A DNA stretch of 64,000 nt. Origin: JBOFWL01 sp051653605 (GTDB lineage: Bacteria > Spirochaetota > Brevinematia > Brevinematales > Brevinemataceae). The notes under the pieces are model-generated. The model had not been told where the DNA came from and did no database searches. It was given only the letters and a program-made list of their open reading frames with translations. The translations under genes were made by a program, and so were the position numbers. The stretch lies in NCBI GenBank assembly GCA_051653605.1, contig JBOFWL010000028.1, forward strand, positions 168,931-232,930, read 5' to 3'. Below are positions 1 through 8,545 of this stretch, piece after piece; position 1 is the stretch's first letter; each line of letters starts with the position of its first letter.

Positions 1-45
1 AAATGGGGCTTCGAGATAGGCGTTTTCTAAAAATCGTCTAGGCAT
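1..45 (-). CDS. Probable RnfD, first 15 codons only (cut by window edge)
   Basis: An ATG at 45-43 opens a frame that runs off the window, reading MPRRFLENAYLEAPF. It overlaps the end of rnfC by 8 nt, so the two are translationally coupled. In the common rnfCDGEAB order the gene after rnfC is rnfD, the membrane subunit that carries covalent FMN. The identity is inferred from gene order alone, because fifteen residues are too few to recognise the family. Confidence 0.4.
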   Translation of the reverse strand, partial: MPRRFLENAYLEAPF

Positions 46-1231
46 TGTCACGCCCCCGAGAAATAATTCTACCTAAGGGAATATGAGATGGACAAACATA
101 AGAACACACATGACAAGCCGTACACTCTTTAAAACCATATTGCTCGGCTCTGTCAAATTCTTTATGGCGTAGCATATCATATAAAAGAGCTGGATTTAAA
201 CCTACAGGGCATGTTTCTACACATAATCCACAATTTGTACAATCAAGAGGCGTCTTAGGCACTGCTGGCATATAAACCAAAATCGCCTTGGTATCACTAT
301 CAACCCCCATTTTCGGGTTAACAGCAACACCGGAAAAAGGGCCTCCTTTAATCATCAGGTAAGACTCTGGTGCGGCATAAGGACGCAAGAAACTATAAAT
401 AGGCGTTCCTAAAGGAACAGTACATACCCCTTGAAATTCAGCAAAGGGCCCATCAACCGCAAGAGTTGTCTCCGTATGTGGCTTACCTAAATAAAGTGCC
501 TCATACGCGCTATAAAGCTCTAAAGGGCTAAAAATTTCGGTAGAAAGCTCGGTATGAGGAAGATAAGAAGGAAGCTCTTTTCCAAAAAGTTGGGCTAGAA
601 TAAAGCGAGGAGTTGCTTTAGGGTAAGTAAGAGCAAGTTCATGAATGCGAAAGCGGCGAATGCCTTTTGTAAGCCGAACAACTGCATCTTTTAAGCCAGA
701 CCCTTTAGGCAGAATGATAATAATTTCTTTTGCCCCACAAGCATAGCGTAAACCCTCTGCTCCCAGTAACACCTCTTTTGTAAATTCGGTGAAAATGGCA
801 GTATCGGCACAAAGAAGAGGTTCTATCTCAATAGCATTAATGACTATATAATGAATTTTTTGACAAGCCTGAACTGTCTTTTTCCAAACGGGAGCCCCCA
901 TCATTCTTAATGTCTCAATAAGATTAAGCGGAGGCCTCTTTAGAGGATTTTTAACAGTATAAGTAAGCGGACGTGCATCGAAATCTCGGCGAATATAATA
1001 ATATCGCTGCCCCCTATGAAGCACGATATTTTCAATGCTTCCTTTAAAAGGAGAATGAACAAGTAAATTTTCCCCTAAATCGGAAGACAAAGCCTGCCCT
1101 TCATCAACATTAGTACCAATTTGGAAAGGGCTCTCCCCCAACGGGAGGATAACTTGAGGTATTTTATCATAGCGTCTAATAGAAATAGGGCGAGGACTCT
1201 TAAAATCGAGAAAAGACAATAGATGTTTCAT
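38..1231 (-). CDS. rnfC: Electron transport complex subunit RnfC
   Basis: RnfC is the peripheral Fe-S subunit of the Rnf complex, which couples ferredoxin:NAD+ electron transfer to ion pumping at the inner membrane. The 397-aa protein starts with the RnfC barrel-sandwich region (residues 15-75) and has the AIEIEPLLCADT stretch typical of the 51-kDa-like FMN/NADH fold. Two CxxCxxCxxxCP 4Fe-4S clusters lie near the C-terminus (CTNCGLCVETCP and CTACHVCSYVCP). The usual glycine-rich GxGGAGFPT loop is degraded to MMGAPVWKK, so NADH binding may be altered. An AGGAG-type ribosome site precedes the ATG. The next gene overlaps it by 8 nt. Family assignment is secure. Confidence 0.93.
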   Translation of the reverse strand: MKHLLSFLDFKSPRPISIRRYDKIPQVILPLGESPFQIGTNVDEGQALSSDLGENLLVHSPFKGSIENIVLHRGQRYYYIRRDFDARPLTYTVKNPLKRPPLNLIETLRMMGAPVWKKTVQACQKIHYIVINAIEIEPLLCADTAIFTEFTKEVLLGAEGLRYACGAKEIIIILPKGSGLKDAVVRLTKGIRRFRIHELALTYPKATPRFILAQLFGKELPSYLPHTELSTEIFSPLELYSAYEALYLGKPHTETTLAVDGPFAEFQGVCTVPLGTPIYSFLRPYAAPESYLMIKGGPFSGVAVNPKMGVDSDTKAILVYMPAVPKTPLDCTNCGLCVETCPVGLNPALLYDMLRHKEFDRAEQYGFKECTACHVCSYVCPSHIPLGRIISRGRDNA

Positions 1232-1257
1232 AGTATCCTCCCAGTATATATTAGGAT

Positions 1258-1286
1258 ATTTTACGGGATATTTGATAAAAAATCAA
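1258..1286 (-). promoter_or_regulatory. Sigma-70 promoter of rnfC
   Basis: On the minus strand TTGATT (1286-1281) and TAAAAT (1263-1258) are separated by exactly 17 nt, about 30 nt upstream of the rnfC ATG. It is divergent to the promoter at 1306-1334. Confidence 0.55.
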
Positions 1287-1305
1287 GCATAAGTAGGAAA
1301 AAGAC

Positions 1306-1334
1306 TTGCTCTATAAGGAAAAACAAGCTATAAT
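1306..1334 (+). promoter_or_regulatory. Sigma-70 promoter of the zinc-finger-like gene and recO
   Basis: TTGCTC (1306-1311), 17 nt, then a perfect TATAAT (1329-1334). The position argues that translation starts at 1366 rather than at the in-frame TTG at 1306, which is part of the -35 box. Confidence 0.65.
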
Positions 1335-1365
1335 GGATTTAGTTTATTTTCTCGAAGAGGTTTCC

Positions 1366-2121
1366 ATGTCTGATACTCCAGAAAAATCCGGTGATAAAAA
1401 ATATCATCGACGACGACGTTTTCATAAGAATCATAACCAAAACAAGCAAGAAAACGCAGCTCCAACAACTACATCGCCTAACCAGCCTACTGCTCAATCA
1501 AACAATAAAACAGCTTCTGTAAATTCTGCTAAGCCAAATGATAACCAAAATCAAAAGTCGTCATCACATCAACAGAACAAAAAAAATAGAAATAAACAAA
1601 AAAATCATAGGGAGAAACCTCCTGTTTGGGGCGTTGAAGAGTCATTCAAAGCTCCGGCTATCAACGAGAGTAAAGAAGAACTCCTTAAAATTCTAGCAGA
1701 TGTCAATCCCGAGGAATTGTTGATGTCGTCTCTTATTCAAAAAAGACGGCCTATGAAAGTCAGCCTTGCCAATCCTGAAACTCCAGCTATCGAATCAAAC
1801 GAGCCTACGGTAACAATCGATATGGTTAGTAATTGTCCTATTTGCGGCAAACCTATTCGAGAAATCATGTATGCTCTTCACGATTACGACCATGATAAGC
1901 TAGCCCACTTCGATTGCGTCTTTCGAAAAGTGTCAGAAAATGTTAAAGACAAACTTATTGAAAAGCGTTATTTAGCCTACTTGGGCAGTGGTGCTTTTGG
2001 AATTATGGAAACTGTCTCTCCAAAAAGTAATAAAACCACTCTTATTGAAAAAATTTATCCTGGTGCACCTGTTGAAGAACTTCTGCATGCCGAGGAGAAT
2101 TTACCCGACGAAGAGCTTTAA
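1366..2121 (+). CDS. Unknown protein with Asn/Gln-rich N-terminus and CxxC...HxxC zinc-site motif
   Basis: I do not recognise a named family. The 251-aa protein has a basic, Asn/Gln/Lys-rich and probably disordered N-terminal third (residues 10-85). A folded part follows with C157-P-I-C160 and H181-F-D-C184, a spacing that suggests a small zinc-binding module. No signal peptide or membrane segment is present, so it is probably cytoplasmic, and the basic tail would suit nucleic-acid binding (inference). The start at 1366 is chosen because GAAGAGG lies 6 nt upstream and a promoter lies just before it. Its stop overlaps the recO start (TAATG), so the two genes are co-translated. Confidence 0.75.
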   Translation: MSDTPEKSGDKKYHRRRRFHKNHNQNKQENAAPTTTSPNQPTAQSNNKTASVNSAKPNDNQNQKSSSHQQNKKNRNKQKNHREKPPVWGVEESFKAPAINESKEELLKILADVNPEELLMSSLIQKRRPMKVSLANPETPAIESNEPTVTIDMVSNCPICGKPIREIMYALHDYDHDKLAHFDCVFRKVSENVKDKLIEKRYLAYLGSGAFGIMETVSPKSNKTTLIEKIYPGAPVEELLHAEENLPDEEL

Positions 2122-2750
2122 TGAGTCGAACATGTACGGCATTAATTCTCTCTAAAAAAGGTTTTGGTGAAGGAAATCTTTTGTTAAATGTGCTTGATGA
2201 AGAATATGGACGTATCTCACTGGCTGCTTACGGCGGGGCTTTAGAAACAGGCTCTCGACGAGCTGCTCTCCTAAGCGGAAATCTTATTAATGGCTTGGTG
2301 CAGTCCACCCCTCAAGGTGAGCGTATCTCCGAGTCTGTGGTGCTATCTTCCTACGACAATATCCGATCCGAGCTAAAGCCTATGGGGTTTTTCTTATTTA
2401 CGTTAGAAATATTAGATATGATCCTGCCTATCCAGCTTCCTCTGGAGAATTTTTCAAATTTACTTAAGGCTTTATCGCTTTTTGATGCATCAATTGATGA
2501 GAAATTCGTCTTATTTTATATTACAGGGCTTCTTTATCAAGAAGGATGGATGGAAATACCAGAAAAAGAACGATTAAGCACTCCTGCTTTACGGTTTTGT
2601 CGAGATGCAGGCCTTAATAGTCCAGAATTTCTATCGGGAAAACATATATCTGCATCACGAAAACATGAAATCGTCTATTTTATCACTCATATGATCAAAA
2701 AAGCCATAGGAAAAACTCCAAAATCACTAGAACTTCTCCGATTTGAATAA
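2121..2750 (+). CDS. recO: DNA repair protein RecO
   Basis: RecO loads RecA on SSB-coated single-stranded DNA in the RecFOR recombinational repair pathway. The 209-aa protein begins MSRTCTALILSKKGFGEGN, matching the N-terminal OB-fold of spirochaetal RecO proteins (read-through of oligomer contacts LLNVLDEEYGRISLAAYGG). A helical C-terminal part follows. The zinc cysteines seen in some RecO proteins are absent. The ATG shares its A with the upstream stop codon. A strong terminator follows directly. RecO is poorly conserved, so the call rests mostly on the N-terminal domain and the size. Confidence 0.8.
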   Translation: MSRTCTALILSKKGFGEGNLLLNVLDEEYGRISLAAYGGALETGSRRAALLSGNLINGLVQSTPQGERISESVVLSSYDNIRSELKPMGFFLFTLEILDMILPIQLPLENFSNLLKALSLFDASIDEKFVLFYITGLLYQEGWMEIPEKERLSTPALRFCRDAGLNSPEFLSGKHISASRKHEIVYFITHMIKKAIGKTPKSLELLRFE

Positions 2751-2775
2751 AAGTCCACAATATTGTGGACTTTTT
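2751..2775. terminator. Bidirectional terminator between recO and the SpoIID-like gene
   Basis: Inverted repeat AAGTCCACAA/TTGTGGACTT followed by T5 on the plus strand. The minus strand also reads into a T-run, so it can serve both convergent genes. Confidence 0.85.
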
Positions 2776-2777
2776 CA

Positions 2778-3908
2778 TTAATATAGATTTCTAAGCTGCG
2801 AGCCTTTATAAAAGAAAGCTAAGATAGAATCATAAGTAGCGCCTTTCTTAGCCATCGCTTCGGCGTCCCATTGCCCCATTCCAACACCATGACCATATCC
2901 TTTCCCTTGAATTACTAAAAAACCGTCTCTATCAATAGAAGAAATCTCTGCAAGAGTGCTTTTCATGCGAGCATAGCCCAAATCTTGGCGGACTTTATAG
3001 GCATCTACATCCATAAAGTAGCCAACAGCGTCTTCTAATCGAATTTTATTAATGCGCCCCGAGGGAAAACGGCTTTGAATCGTCACTTTTTGAATTGGTC
3101 GAGGCATTGAATAGAGATTTTGAAGGTCGGCAACATTAATTTTATGCTCCCAAAAGGCTGAAGGATCGTTCTCTGCCACATACGAAGCACTTTGCTGAAG
3201 ATAAGGGGCTTTGTCAAAAATTTCAACCCCCGCAGAAAGAGAACCACCAGACGAAGAATGGAAATAAGACTTAACAATTTCTCCATTGAAAGTAAGCACT
3301 AAGCCTGCCGTTTCATTAACAATTCGATTAACAGAGGGATTTTCCGTTTTCATTCCTAGGTAAACTTGAGACCTTGTATCAGAATAAAGATCGAAATCTT
3401 GCTGGCTAGCACCTCGACGCTTGACTTCATGAAGGGCATAACTGCGAGAGGCAATAGCTTGAGCTTTTAGCGTTTCTTTATCCCATGATGCATAAATTTC
3501 TTTAGGGACAACGCTATATAGGTATTCCTCGAGATTTACAATATTTATAAGCTGCAAAGCTGTTGGAGTTCGGACAATTTTAAAAGAGCCTCGAAACCCA
3601 TCCCCATTATATTGAAAAGATTTCAACATCTTACCATTAACGTAATCTGTTTTGACAAGCGTGCCGTTAACAAGCATTCCTTTAGGGTGGTGTGCCACAT
3701 TAACAATTTCTTCTGTCATTGCCGTAAATCGACCGACTTCTAAAATATAAGTGCTAGAAGGAATTACTTCTATTTGATTTGTTTCTTTTAGTAAAACTCT
3801 TACATTGATTTCTAGAGGGCTAGGTTGCCCATTCCATACAAAAGCACTATGACTTTCCATACATGCAGCAGGCAAGTATAACACCAAGCAGAGAATAAAT
3901 CGTTTCAT
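2778..3908 (-). CDS. SpoIID/LytB-domain exported protein
   Basis: The family includes SpoIID, a lytic transglycosylase acting on peptidoglycan, and LytB, an amidase enhancer. The 376-aa product begins MKRFILCLVLYLPAACMES, a signal peptide that ends in a lipobox-like LPAAC, so it may be a lipoprotein. The SpoIID core covers roughly residues 120-376, with EEYLYSVVPKEIYASW, the AQAIASRSYALHEV segment, DTRSQVYLG, and the C-terminal GYGHGVGMGQWDA signature. The start at 3908 is preferred because GGGAG lies upstream and it opens the signal peptide. The in-frame ATG 16 codons earlier does not. It is the last gene of a run with coaE and the VWA/propeller protein. Confidence 0.88.
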   Translation of the reverse strand: MKRFILCLVLYLPAACMESHSAFVWNGQPSPLEINVRVLLKETNQIEVIPSSTYILEVGRFTAMTEEIVNVAHHPKGMLVNGTLVKTDYVNGKMLKSFQYNGDGFRGSFKIVRTPTALQLINIVNLEEYLYSVVPKEIYASWDKETLKAQAIASRSYALHEVKRRGASQQDFDLYSDTRSQVYLGMKTENPSVNRIVNETAGLVLTFNGEIVKSYFHSSSGGSLSAGVEIFDKAPYLQQSASYVAENDPSAFWEHKINVADLQNLYSMPRPIQKVTIQSRFPSGRINKIRLEDAVGYFMDVDAYKVRQDLGYARMKSTLAEISSIDRDGFLVIQGKGYGHGVGMGQWDAEAMAKKGATYDSILAFFYKGSQLRNLY

Positions 3909-3959
3909 TAAGGGCTCCCGAAATTTAATAGTTGTGTATCGGCAAGCCAAAAGCAAAAC

Positions 3960-4517
3960 TTAAAGAGTAGAAAATTCTGTGAGAAGAGAATCGATATGCT
4001 GATAAAGATTTTCTAAGCTTCCACTATTATCTAAGGATAGATCCGCCTGTTTCTGTGCATCAAAAAGAGGCTTTTGAGCCGTTATAACACGATCAATCCA
4101 CTCCTTAGAATGCCCTCGATTTGTCAAGCGTTGGCGAAGAATATCAAGAGGCACAAATATAGTTAGAGTTTTATCAATAGGATATTCGTGGAGAACTTTA
4201 TACAGATTGGCACCTTCAATAAGCGTGTTTCCTTGAATAAGTGAACGTGTTTTTTGATGAATAAGAGGATAGAGGAGGTCTTCGAGCTGTTGAAGTTTTG
4301 CCGCATCACTAAAAACTTTAGCACCCAATTTTTGACGGCTAGGTAGCCCATTTTCGATTACATCGCTGCCGAAAAGTTGTTCTATTTCTAAGCTAAGAGT
4401 ATTTAGTAATTGATGAGTAAGATCATCTTGATTGATTGTTGTCCACCCGTTCTGGTAAAATCGCTGAAGAACAGTACTCTTGCCCGAGCCAACGGGCGCG
4501 TATAAAGCTATGACCAT
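3960..4517 (-). CDS. coaE: Dephospho-CoA kinase
   Basis: CoaE phosphorylates the 3'-hydroxyl of dephospho-CoA, the last step of coenzyme A synthesis, in the cytoplasm. The 185-aa protein has the P-loop APVGSGKST at residues 7-15. INQDDLTHQLL corresponds to the family's DADxIxH region, and there is a lid-like RQRLTNRGHSKE segment with basic residues. Length is slightly below the usual 195-205 aa. It lies 1 nt after the VWA/propeller gene and is followed by the SpoIID-like gene, so the three probably share one transcript. Confidence 0.88.
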   Translation of the reverse strand: MVIALYAPVGSGKSTVLQRFYQNGWTTINQDDLTHQLLNTLSLEIEQLFGSDVIENGLPSRQKLGAKVFSDAAKLQQLEDLLYPLIHQKTRSLIQGNTLIEGANLYKVLHEYPIDKTLTIFVPLDILRQRLTNRGHSKEWIDRVITAQKPLFDAQKQADLSLDNSGSLENLYQHIDSLLTEFSTL

Positions 4518-4518
4518 C

Positions 4519-6603
4519 TTATTCTTTAGAGGAAGGGAAGAAACTATCTTGAATATTTACCGGCTTCGCAAGACGGATAGGACGGTAATAGCCACTCACC
4601 GCTCTGCCAGTGATTCCTGCTCTGTTAATATCTAGCGTCCAATCAACCCATGTTTTAGCTTCGGGAAGAATCGAACTTTGATATTCAAGAAGATATTCTA
4701 GCGGAGGTGATTTTTTTATCGTATCTACAAGGTTGACAATAGCGGCAGCATCTCTTCTTGCATCAAAATAGCGGCCATGTGTGGATTGAGCTAGTAGCTT
4801 CCATACAGCTTCGTTTTTCCCTGTGCTATTGATTACATAAATAGGAATGTTATTTCTTTCAGCATAAGCAGATAGAACATCAGCGCCATAGGTTGTATTT
4901 AAATCACCGCTACCCTCTGTAAAGACAATTAATGCTCGATTTCGAAGATTATTAAAGAGTTTAGTGGTTTCATCATAAATAATTTGATCCATCATCTGAG
5001 GTTCGGGCTGAGCTGGGCGTCGATTGGTGATAAAATTCCAAGCGTTAAGAATCGCCGCATTAGTCACCGTAAAATATTCTGGTTGATCATCGGCGATGAC
5101 CATACCAAAACGATCGTCACCGTTAAGATTCGACACAATACTTTTAAAAAAGTACTCAAATTGAGGCATATACTGCTGATAAGCCGAAGAACCATCAATA
5201 ATGAAACTAAGTAGTAGTTTCTCTCTATATTTTTCTGTGCCAGAGACAACAGGGCGTTCCATTGGTGTATTAAATTCTTTAATACTAAATTCTTCCGGCG
5301 TAAGCCCCATAAATGGGGTGCCATCCTGATGACGCACCCGAACAACGGCATACATATAGGGATAGTTGTCTGTATTCATTTGAACAAGATCGACGTTGAG
5401 GTTAGCGTATAGCACAGACGATGGAGCATACAAAGCCATTACTTGACTGTTGAAGTCGGTTCGCATGATAACGCCATCTTTATCTTTGATGAGGTCGAAA
5501 GGTGAGGAAAGCCTATTATCCTGAACCATAAAGGATCGAAAAAAATCTTGAGCGATATCATAGATGTACAAGCCACCTCGTGCATCAGAAATATAAAGAT
5601 TATCATCATCCAGAAAAAGCCCTCTAGGCTCTTGAAGCAGTTCACTTCCTACCATCTTAATAAAGCGACCCTCATTATTGAAAACAATCAATCGCCCTCG
5701 ACCATCTACCGAAATATCAGTAACATAGATATGGGTATCGGTTATTTCAATATCGGTGGGGCGGAATAAATATTCTCCCCCAAAAGTGCTTACAAAAGTG
5801 CCATCTTGAGTAAAGCGGTCAATGCGGGCATTCCCACTATTAACCACATAAATATAGCCTTCTTTGCCCAATCCTAAACCCATCACGCCAGAAAGTTGGC
5901 CATATCCAGCCCCTTTCTCCCCAAAAGATTTATTCAAGGACCCAGTTATATCTCTATTAAATATAAATATTTTATCTTGTTGAAAATCTGCAACGTAAAG
6001 CAAGTTTGATGTCGTCACAATCCCCGTAGGATTTTTAAGAACAGAAGGAAATAAAAAACGTCGCCCATATTCTCGGCGAATAATATTCAGCCCATCAAGC
6101 TCTAAAACTCCACCGGTAGCAAAAGAAGAGATGAATTTTCGGTCGGTAAGCTCATCATAAGTTACAAAAGAACCACGTTGTAAACGATGCGCAGCTTGAG
6201 TAAAGCCATCAAAGTAGCCAGTAAAGGTATAATCAAGAGGCATTACTTCGAGCTCGGTTTCCGAAAGCATAGAATACACTTCGTTAAGTTTGGAAGTTAC
6301 TTGATAATCGGCAGCCCCAATAGAAACAAGGCCTTCCCAAGATGAGGCAGCATTTTGAGGATACCCAGCATAAAGATAGGCTAATCCTAAACGATACCGT
6401 GCCGCATAATTGCGAGGTTCGTGGGCGATAGATTTCTCAAAAGCTTGAATAGCCGCTGCATAGCGACGTTCATTGAAGAGAGCGATCCCCGTATCGAGTT
6501 CTTGGGTGGATAAACTCTCTCGCAAAATCTGCTGAGAATATTGAGCAAAAACAAGCATAGGAAGAGCGATAAAGAAAAAGAAACTGGAGCGGATATATTT
6601 CAT
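4519..6603 (-). CDS. Exported TPR - beta-propeller (NHL-like) - VWA protein
   Basis: This is a 694-aa envelope protein of unknown role. It has a signal peptide (MKYIRSSFFFFIALPMLVFA), then tetratricopeptide helices (AAAIQAFEKSIAHEP, ARYRLGLAYLYAGYPQNA). A six-bladed-type propeller built of NHL-like repeats follows (VADFQQDKIFIFNRD, VVNSGNARIDRFTQDG, TDISVDGRGRLIVFN, SDARGGLYIYD). A von Willebrand A-like domain begins at LLLSFIIDGSSAYQ, with the metal site D-G-S-S in place of DxSxS. These modules usually mediate protein-protein contacts. The start at 6603 gives the signal peptide and lies 9 nt after a TATAAT box, so the mRNA may be leaderless. First gene of an operon with coaE and the SpoIID-like gene. 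Confidence 0.85.
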   Translation of the reverse strand: MKYIRSSFFFFIALPMLVFAQYSQQILRESLSTQELDTGIALFNERRYAAAIQAFEKSIAHEPRNYAARYRLGLAYLYAGYPQNAASSWEGLVSIGAADYQVTSKLNEVYSMLSETELEVMPLDYTFTGYFDGFTQAAHRLQRGSFVTYDELTDRKFISSFATGGVLELDGLNIIRREYGRRFLFPSVLKNPTGIVTTSNLLYVADFQQDKIFIFNRDITGSLNKSFGEKGAGYGQLSGVMGLGLGKEGYIYVVNSGNARIDRFTQDGTFVSTFGGEYLFRPTDIEITDTHIYVTDISVDGRGRLIVFNNEGRFIKMVGSELLQEPRGLFLDDDNLYISDARGGLYIYDIAQDFFRSFMVQDNRLSSPFDLIKDKDGVIMRTDFNSQVMALYAPSSVLYANLNVDLVQMNTDNYPYMYAVVRVRHQDGTPFMGLTPEEFSIKEFNTPMERPVVSGTEKYREKLLLSFIIDGSSAYQQYMPQFEYFFKSIVSNLNGDDRFGMVIADDQPEYFTVTNAAILNAWNFITNRRPAQPEPQMMDQIIYDETTKLFNNLRNRALIVFTEGSGDLNTTYGADVLSAYAERNNIPIYVINSTGKNEAVWKLLAQSTHGRYFDARRDAAAIVNLVDTIKKSPPLEYLLEYQSSILPEAKTWVDWTLDINRAGITGRAVSGYYRPIRLAKPVNIQDSFFPSSKE

Positions 6604-6612
6604 ACTGCCCGT

Positions 6613-6641
6613 ATTATAGAAGATATCCTCATTTTTAGCAA
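6613..6641 (-). promoter_or_regulatory. Sigma-70 promoter of the VWA-propeller/coaE/SpoIID operon
   Basis: TTGCTA (6641-6636), 17 nt, TATAAT (6618-6613). The expected transcription start, about 7 nt downstream, falls within about 3 nt of the ATG at 6603. Confidence 0.65.
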
Positions 6642-6711
6642 ATTTTGTTAAGTTTGACATACCCATAATCCGAAAAACGAAAGAAATAGAAAGGAAATTT
6701 TGAGGTACTCT

Positions 6712-7230
6712 ATGAAAAATACTTTATTCCTGATCGCCCTTATATCGGTTTTTCACCTACCAATAGGTGCACAAACATTAAATAATGCTCCGGCTCCCAG
6801 CCCTGATTCTTCTAATAGCCCTGGAGGCCCTTCTTCTCTCACTTCTCAACGAATTCCAGTGGTGCCCCTGACAGGAGCTTTTTTGGATAATTTAGCAAAT
6901 ACCGTGTGGTTGGCCTCGAATATCAAGCGTAAAGAAGATTTTTATCTCTTCTTTCAAAGTGGTACTCACTCTATAACCGTTACCGAACGTGGAGGAAACC
7001 CCGATCTACCCGAGCGAGCCTTCCCCATTAAAACCGTTTCCGAAAATATCAATGATAACTCGGCCGTTGTTATTGTCGCATCTCAAAATCGTTTACTTTA
7101 CTACTCTTTTCGCTTAATTACCCCATATTATCTTTTGATTTCAGCTGGCTATGAAGCTCAGGAAGCTCTAGAAGATATTACTTTAGGGGACTATTTTAAT
7201 GGGGGATATGTTCTCCAGCTAGTTTATTAA
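6712..7230 (+). CDS. Small exported protein of unknown function
   Basis: The 172-aa product has a clear Sec signal peptide (MKNTLFLIALISVFHLPIGAQ), then a Pro/Ser/Gly-rich linker and a compact beta-rich domain that opens LANTVWLAS. That L-x-N/G-T-x-W opening also appears in the lipoproteins at 35092 and 35548 (LEGTTWRSQ, LKNTKWEIP), so they may share a fold. No catalytic motif is seen. The ATG at 6712 is chosen because GAGG lies 6 nt before it. It is followed after 15 nt by another exported protein, probably in the same transcript. Confidence 0.75.
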   Translation: MKNTLFLIALISVFHLPIGAQTLNNAPAPSPDSSNSPGGPSSLTSQRIPVVPLTGAFLDNLANTVWLASNIKRKEDFYLFFQSGTHSITVTERGGNPDLPERAFPIKTVSENINDNSAVVIVASQNRLLYYSFRLITPYYLLISAGYEAQEALEDITLGDYFNGGYVLQLVY

Positions 7231-7245
7231 TTATAGGAGATAGAT

Positions 7246-7776
7246 ATGGTTAAGGCTTTTATTCTTTTTATCATGATGTTTGCTCCTATATATGCTATGG
7301 ATACAGATGAGCAAATTACTCTTAAAGCGCCTGTACCAGAAGAATTAGCATCGTCCCCTCTTATTGTACGAATCAATAACGAAGAACGCATCTTTCCCCA
7401 AACAATGGAAGAAATCTTTCTTAAAAGAGAGTTAATAACTCGCAATGTGGCAGATGGAGCCAATAGAGTTCCTTCTTATTTACCAGGAATTCTCTCAAAT
7501 GACGTTTATATTTTACCCTTAGAAATTCGATCTCAAGGGCGTCGTTTTACGGTGGCAAACTTTTTCTTTCGTATTCCCAAATCGGGAACGCCTTACCTTT
7601 TCCGTTGGGAAGAATTAAACTTTATCAATCGCAGTATTCTTCGCTATGATTTATTTCCAGATGTTCTTCGCGCAGTGGGGTATATAGACAACTTAGTTGC
7701 CCCACCCTCTCGCACAAACATAACAAATCAAGAAGAAACAGCAATTTCTGACACTCAAAGTTCTATAAACGAGTAG
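7246..7776 (+). CDS. Small exported protein of unknown function
   Basis: The product is 176 aa with a signal peptide (MVKAFILFIMMFAPIYA) and a mature part rich in beta-forming residues, with an acidic, Thr/Ser-rich C-terminal tail. I recognise no family. AGGAGA sits 7 nt before the ATG. It lies in tandem with the exported protein at 6712 and ends 4 nt from the convergent epimerase gene, with no obvious terminator between them. Confidence 0.75.
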   Translation: MVKAFILFIMMFAPIYAMDTDEQITLKAPVPEELASSPLIVRINNEERIFPQTMEEIFLKRELITRNVADGANRVPSYLPGILSNDVYILPLEIRSQGRRFTVANFFFRIPKSGTPYLFRWEELNFINRSILRYDLFPDVLRAVGYIDNLVAPPSRTNITNQEETAISDTQSSINE

Positions 7777-7780
7777 ATTT

Positions 7781-8545
7781 TTATTTTATTGGCGAAGGAT
7801 TCCAGCCTAAAGCTCGGAGTTCATCGCTTTGAATAATCCATTCTTGGAATAATCCATCCAAAAAGGGTAGCTGAGGTAGCTTTTTTGCTCTTGTAAGCGT
7901 GATATTCTCTTGGCGAGCAAAAAAAAGTGATGCTTGCTGCCAAGTATAGTGGTTTTCGATGACAGGATAGGTCTTATTGACTGTTTGAGGATTATCTAGG
8001 CACAGTTGCACAGCAGAGCAAAGATCTTTAAGAGATACCAGTGAAATCGTTTGAGTTGGCAGCACAGGATAGGCTTGATAACGTTTCATAAAGCGAATTA
8101 ACACATTAAATCCACTTCCCTCTTCTCCATACACGGCGCATGGCCTTAAAACAGTAATCTGATGTTTGTCTCTATACTTATCTAGAATTTTTTCAGCCTT
8201 GAGTTTTCTCTTACCATAGAGGGTAATTGGTTTATTATCTTTATCTGGCACAGCAGCAAGAGAGCTGAGATAGATGAATCGCGTTGGTTGAGCCAAAGCT
8301 TGAAGTACATTTTCCAAACCCTGAATAGCAACTTCATCGGAATCTCGAGATATAGTATTTTTAATCAATCCAGCAGAAAAGATAACTTCATCTGCATCAA
8401 TAGTAGGGATAGTGCTTGGAAAACGAACATCAACGGGAGGTATAGAATGACGAGAATAAGATATAATATCTCTATTTTGGAGATAACGACTTAAGCCCAT
8501 TCCAATATAGCCCGTCCCTCCAACAATGATGCAACGCTTCTTCAT
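7781..8545 (-). CDS. NAD(P)-dependent epimerase/reductase of the extended SDR family
   Basis: The 254-aa Rossmann-fold protein has the nucleotide motif GGTGYIG at residues 9-15 and the catalytic YGKRK (YxxxK) near residue 128, with an upstream LSSLAA serine. These place it among extended short-chain dehydrogenases acting on nucleotide sugars or related substrates. It is shorter than typical UDP-sugar epimerases (about 310 aa), and the substrate cannot be read from the sequence. Its ATG overlaps the lspA stop by one base (TAATG), making it the third gene of the ileS-lspA operon. Confidence 0.8.
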   Translation of the reverse strand: MKKRCIIVGGTGYIGMGLSRYLQNRDIISYSRHSIPPVDVRFPSTIPTIDADEVIFSAGLIKNTISRDSDEVAIQGLENVLQALAQPTRFIYLSSLAAVPDKDNKPITLYGKRKLKAEKILDKYRDKHQITVLRPCAVYGEEGSGFNVLIRFMKRYQAYPVLPTQTISLVSLKDLCSAVQLCLDNPQTVNKTYPVIENHYTWQQASLFFARQENITLTRAKKLPQLPFLDGLFQEWIIQSDELRALGWNPSPIK

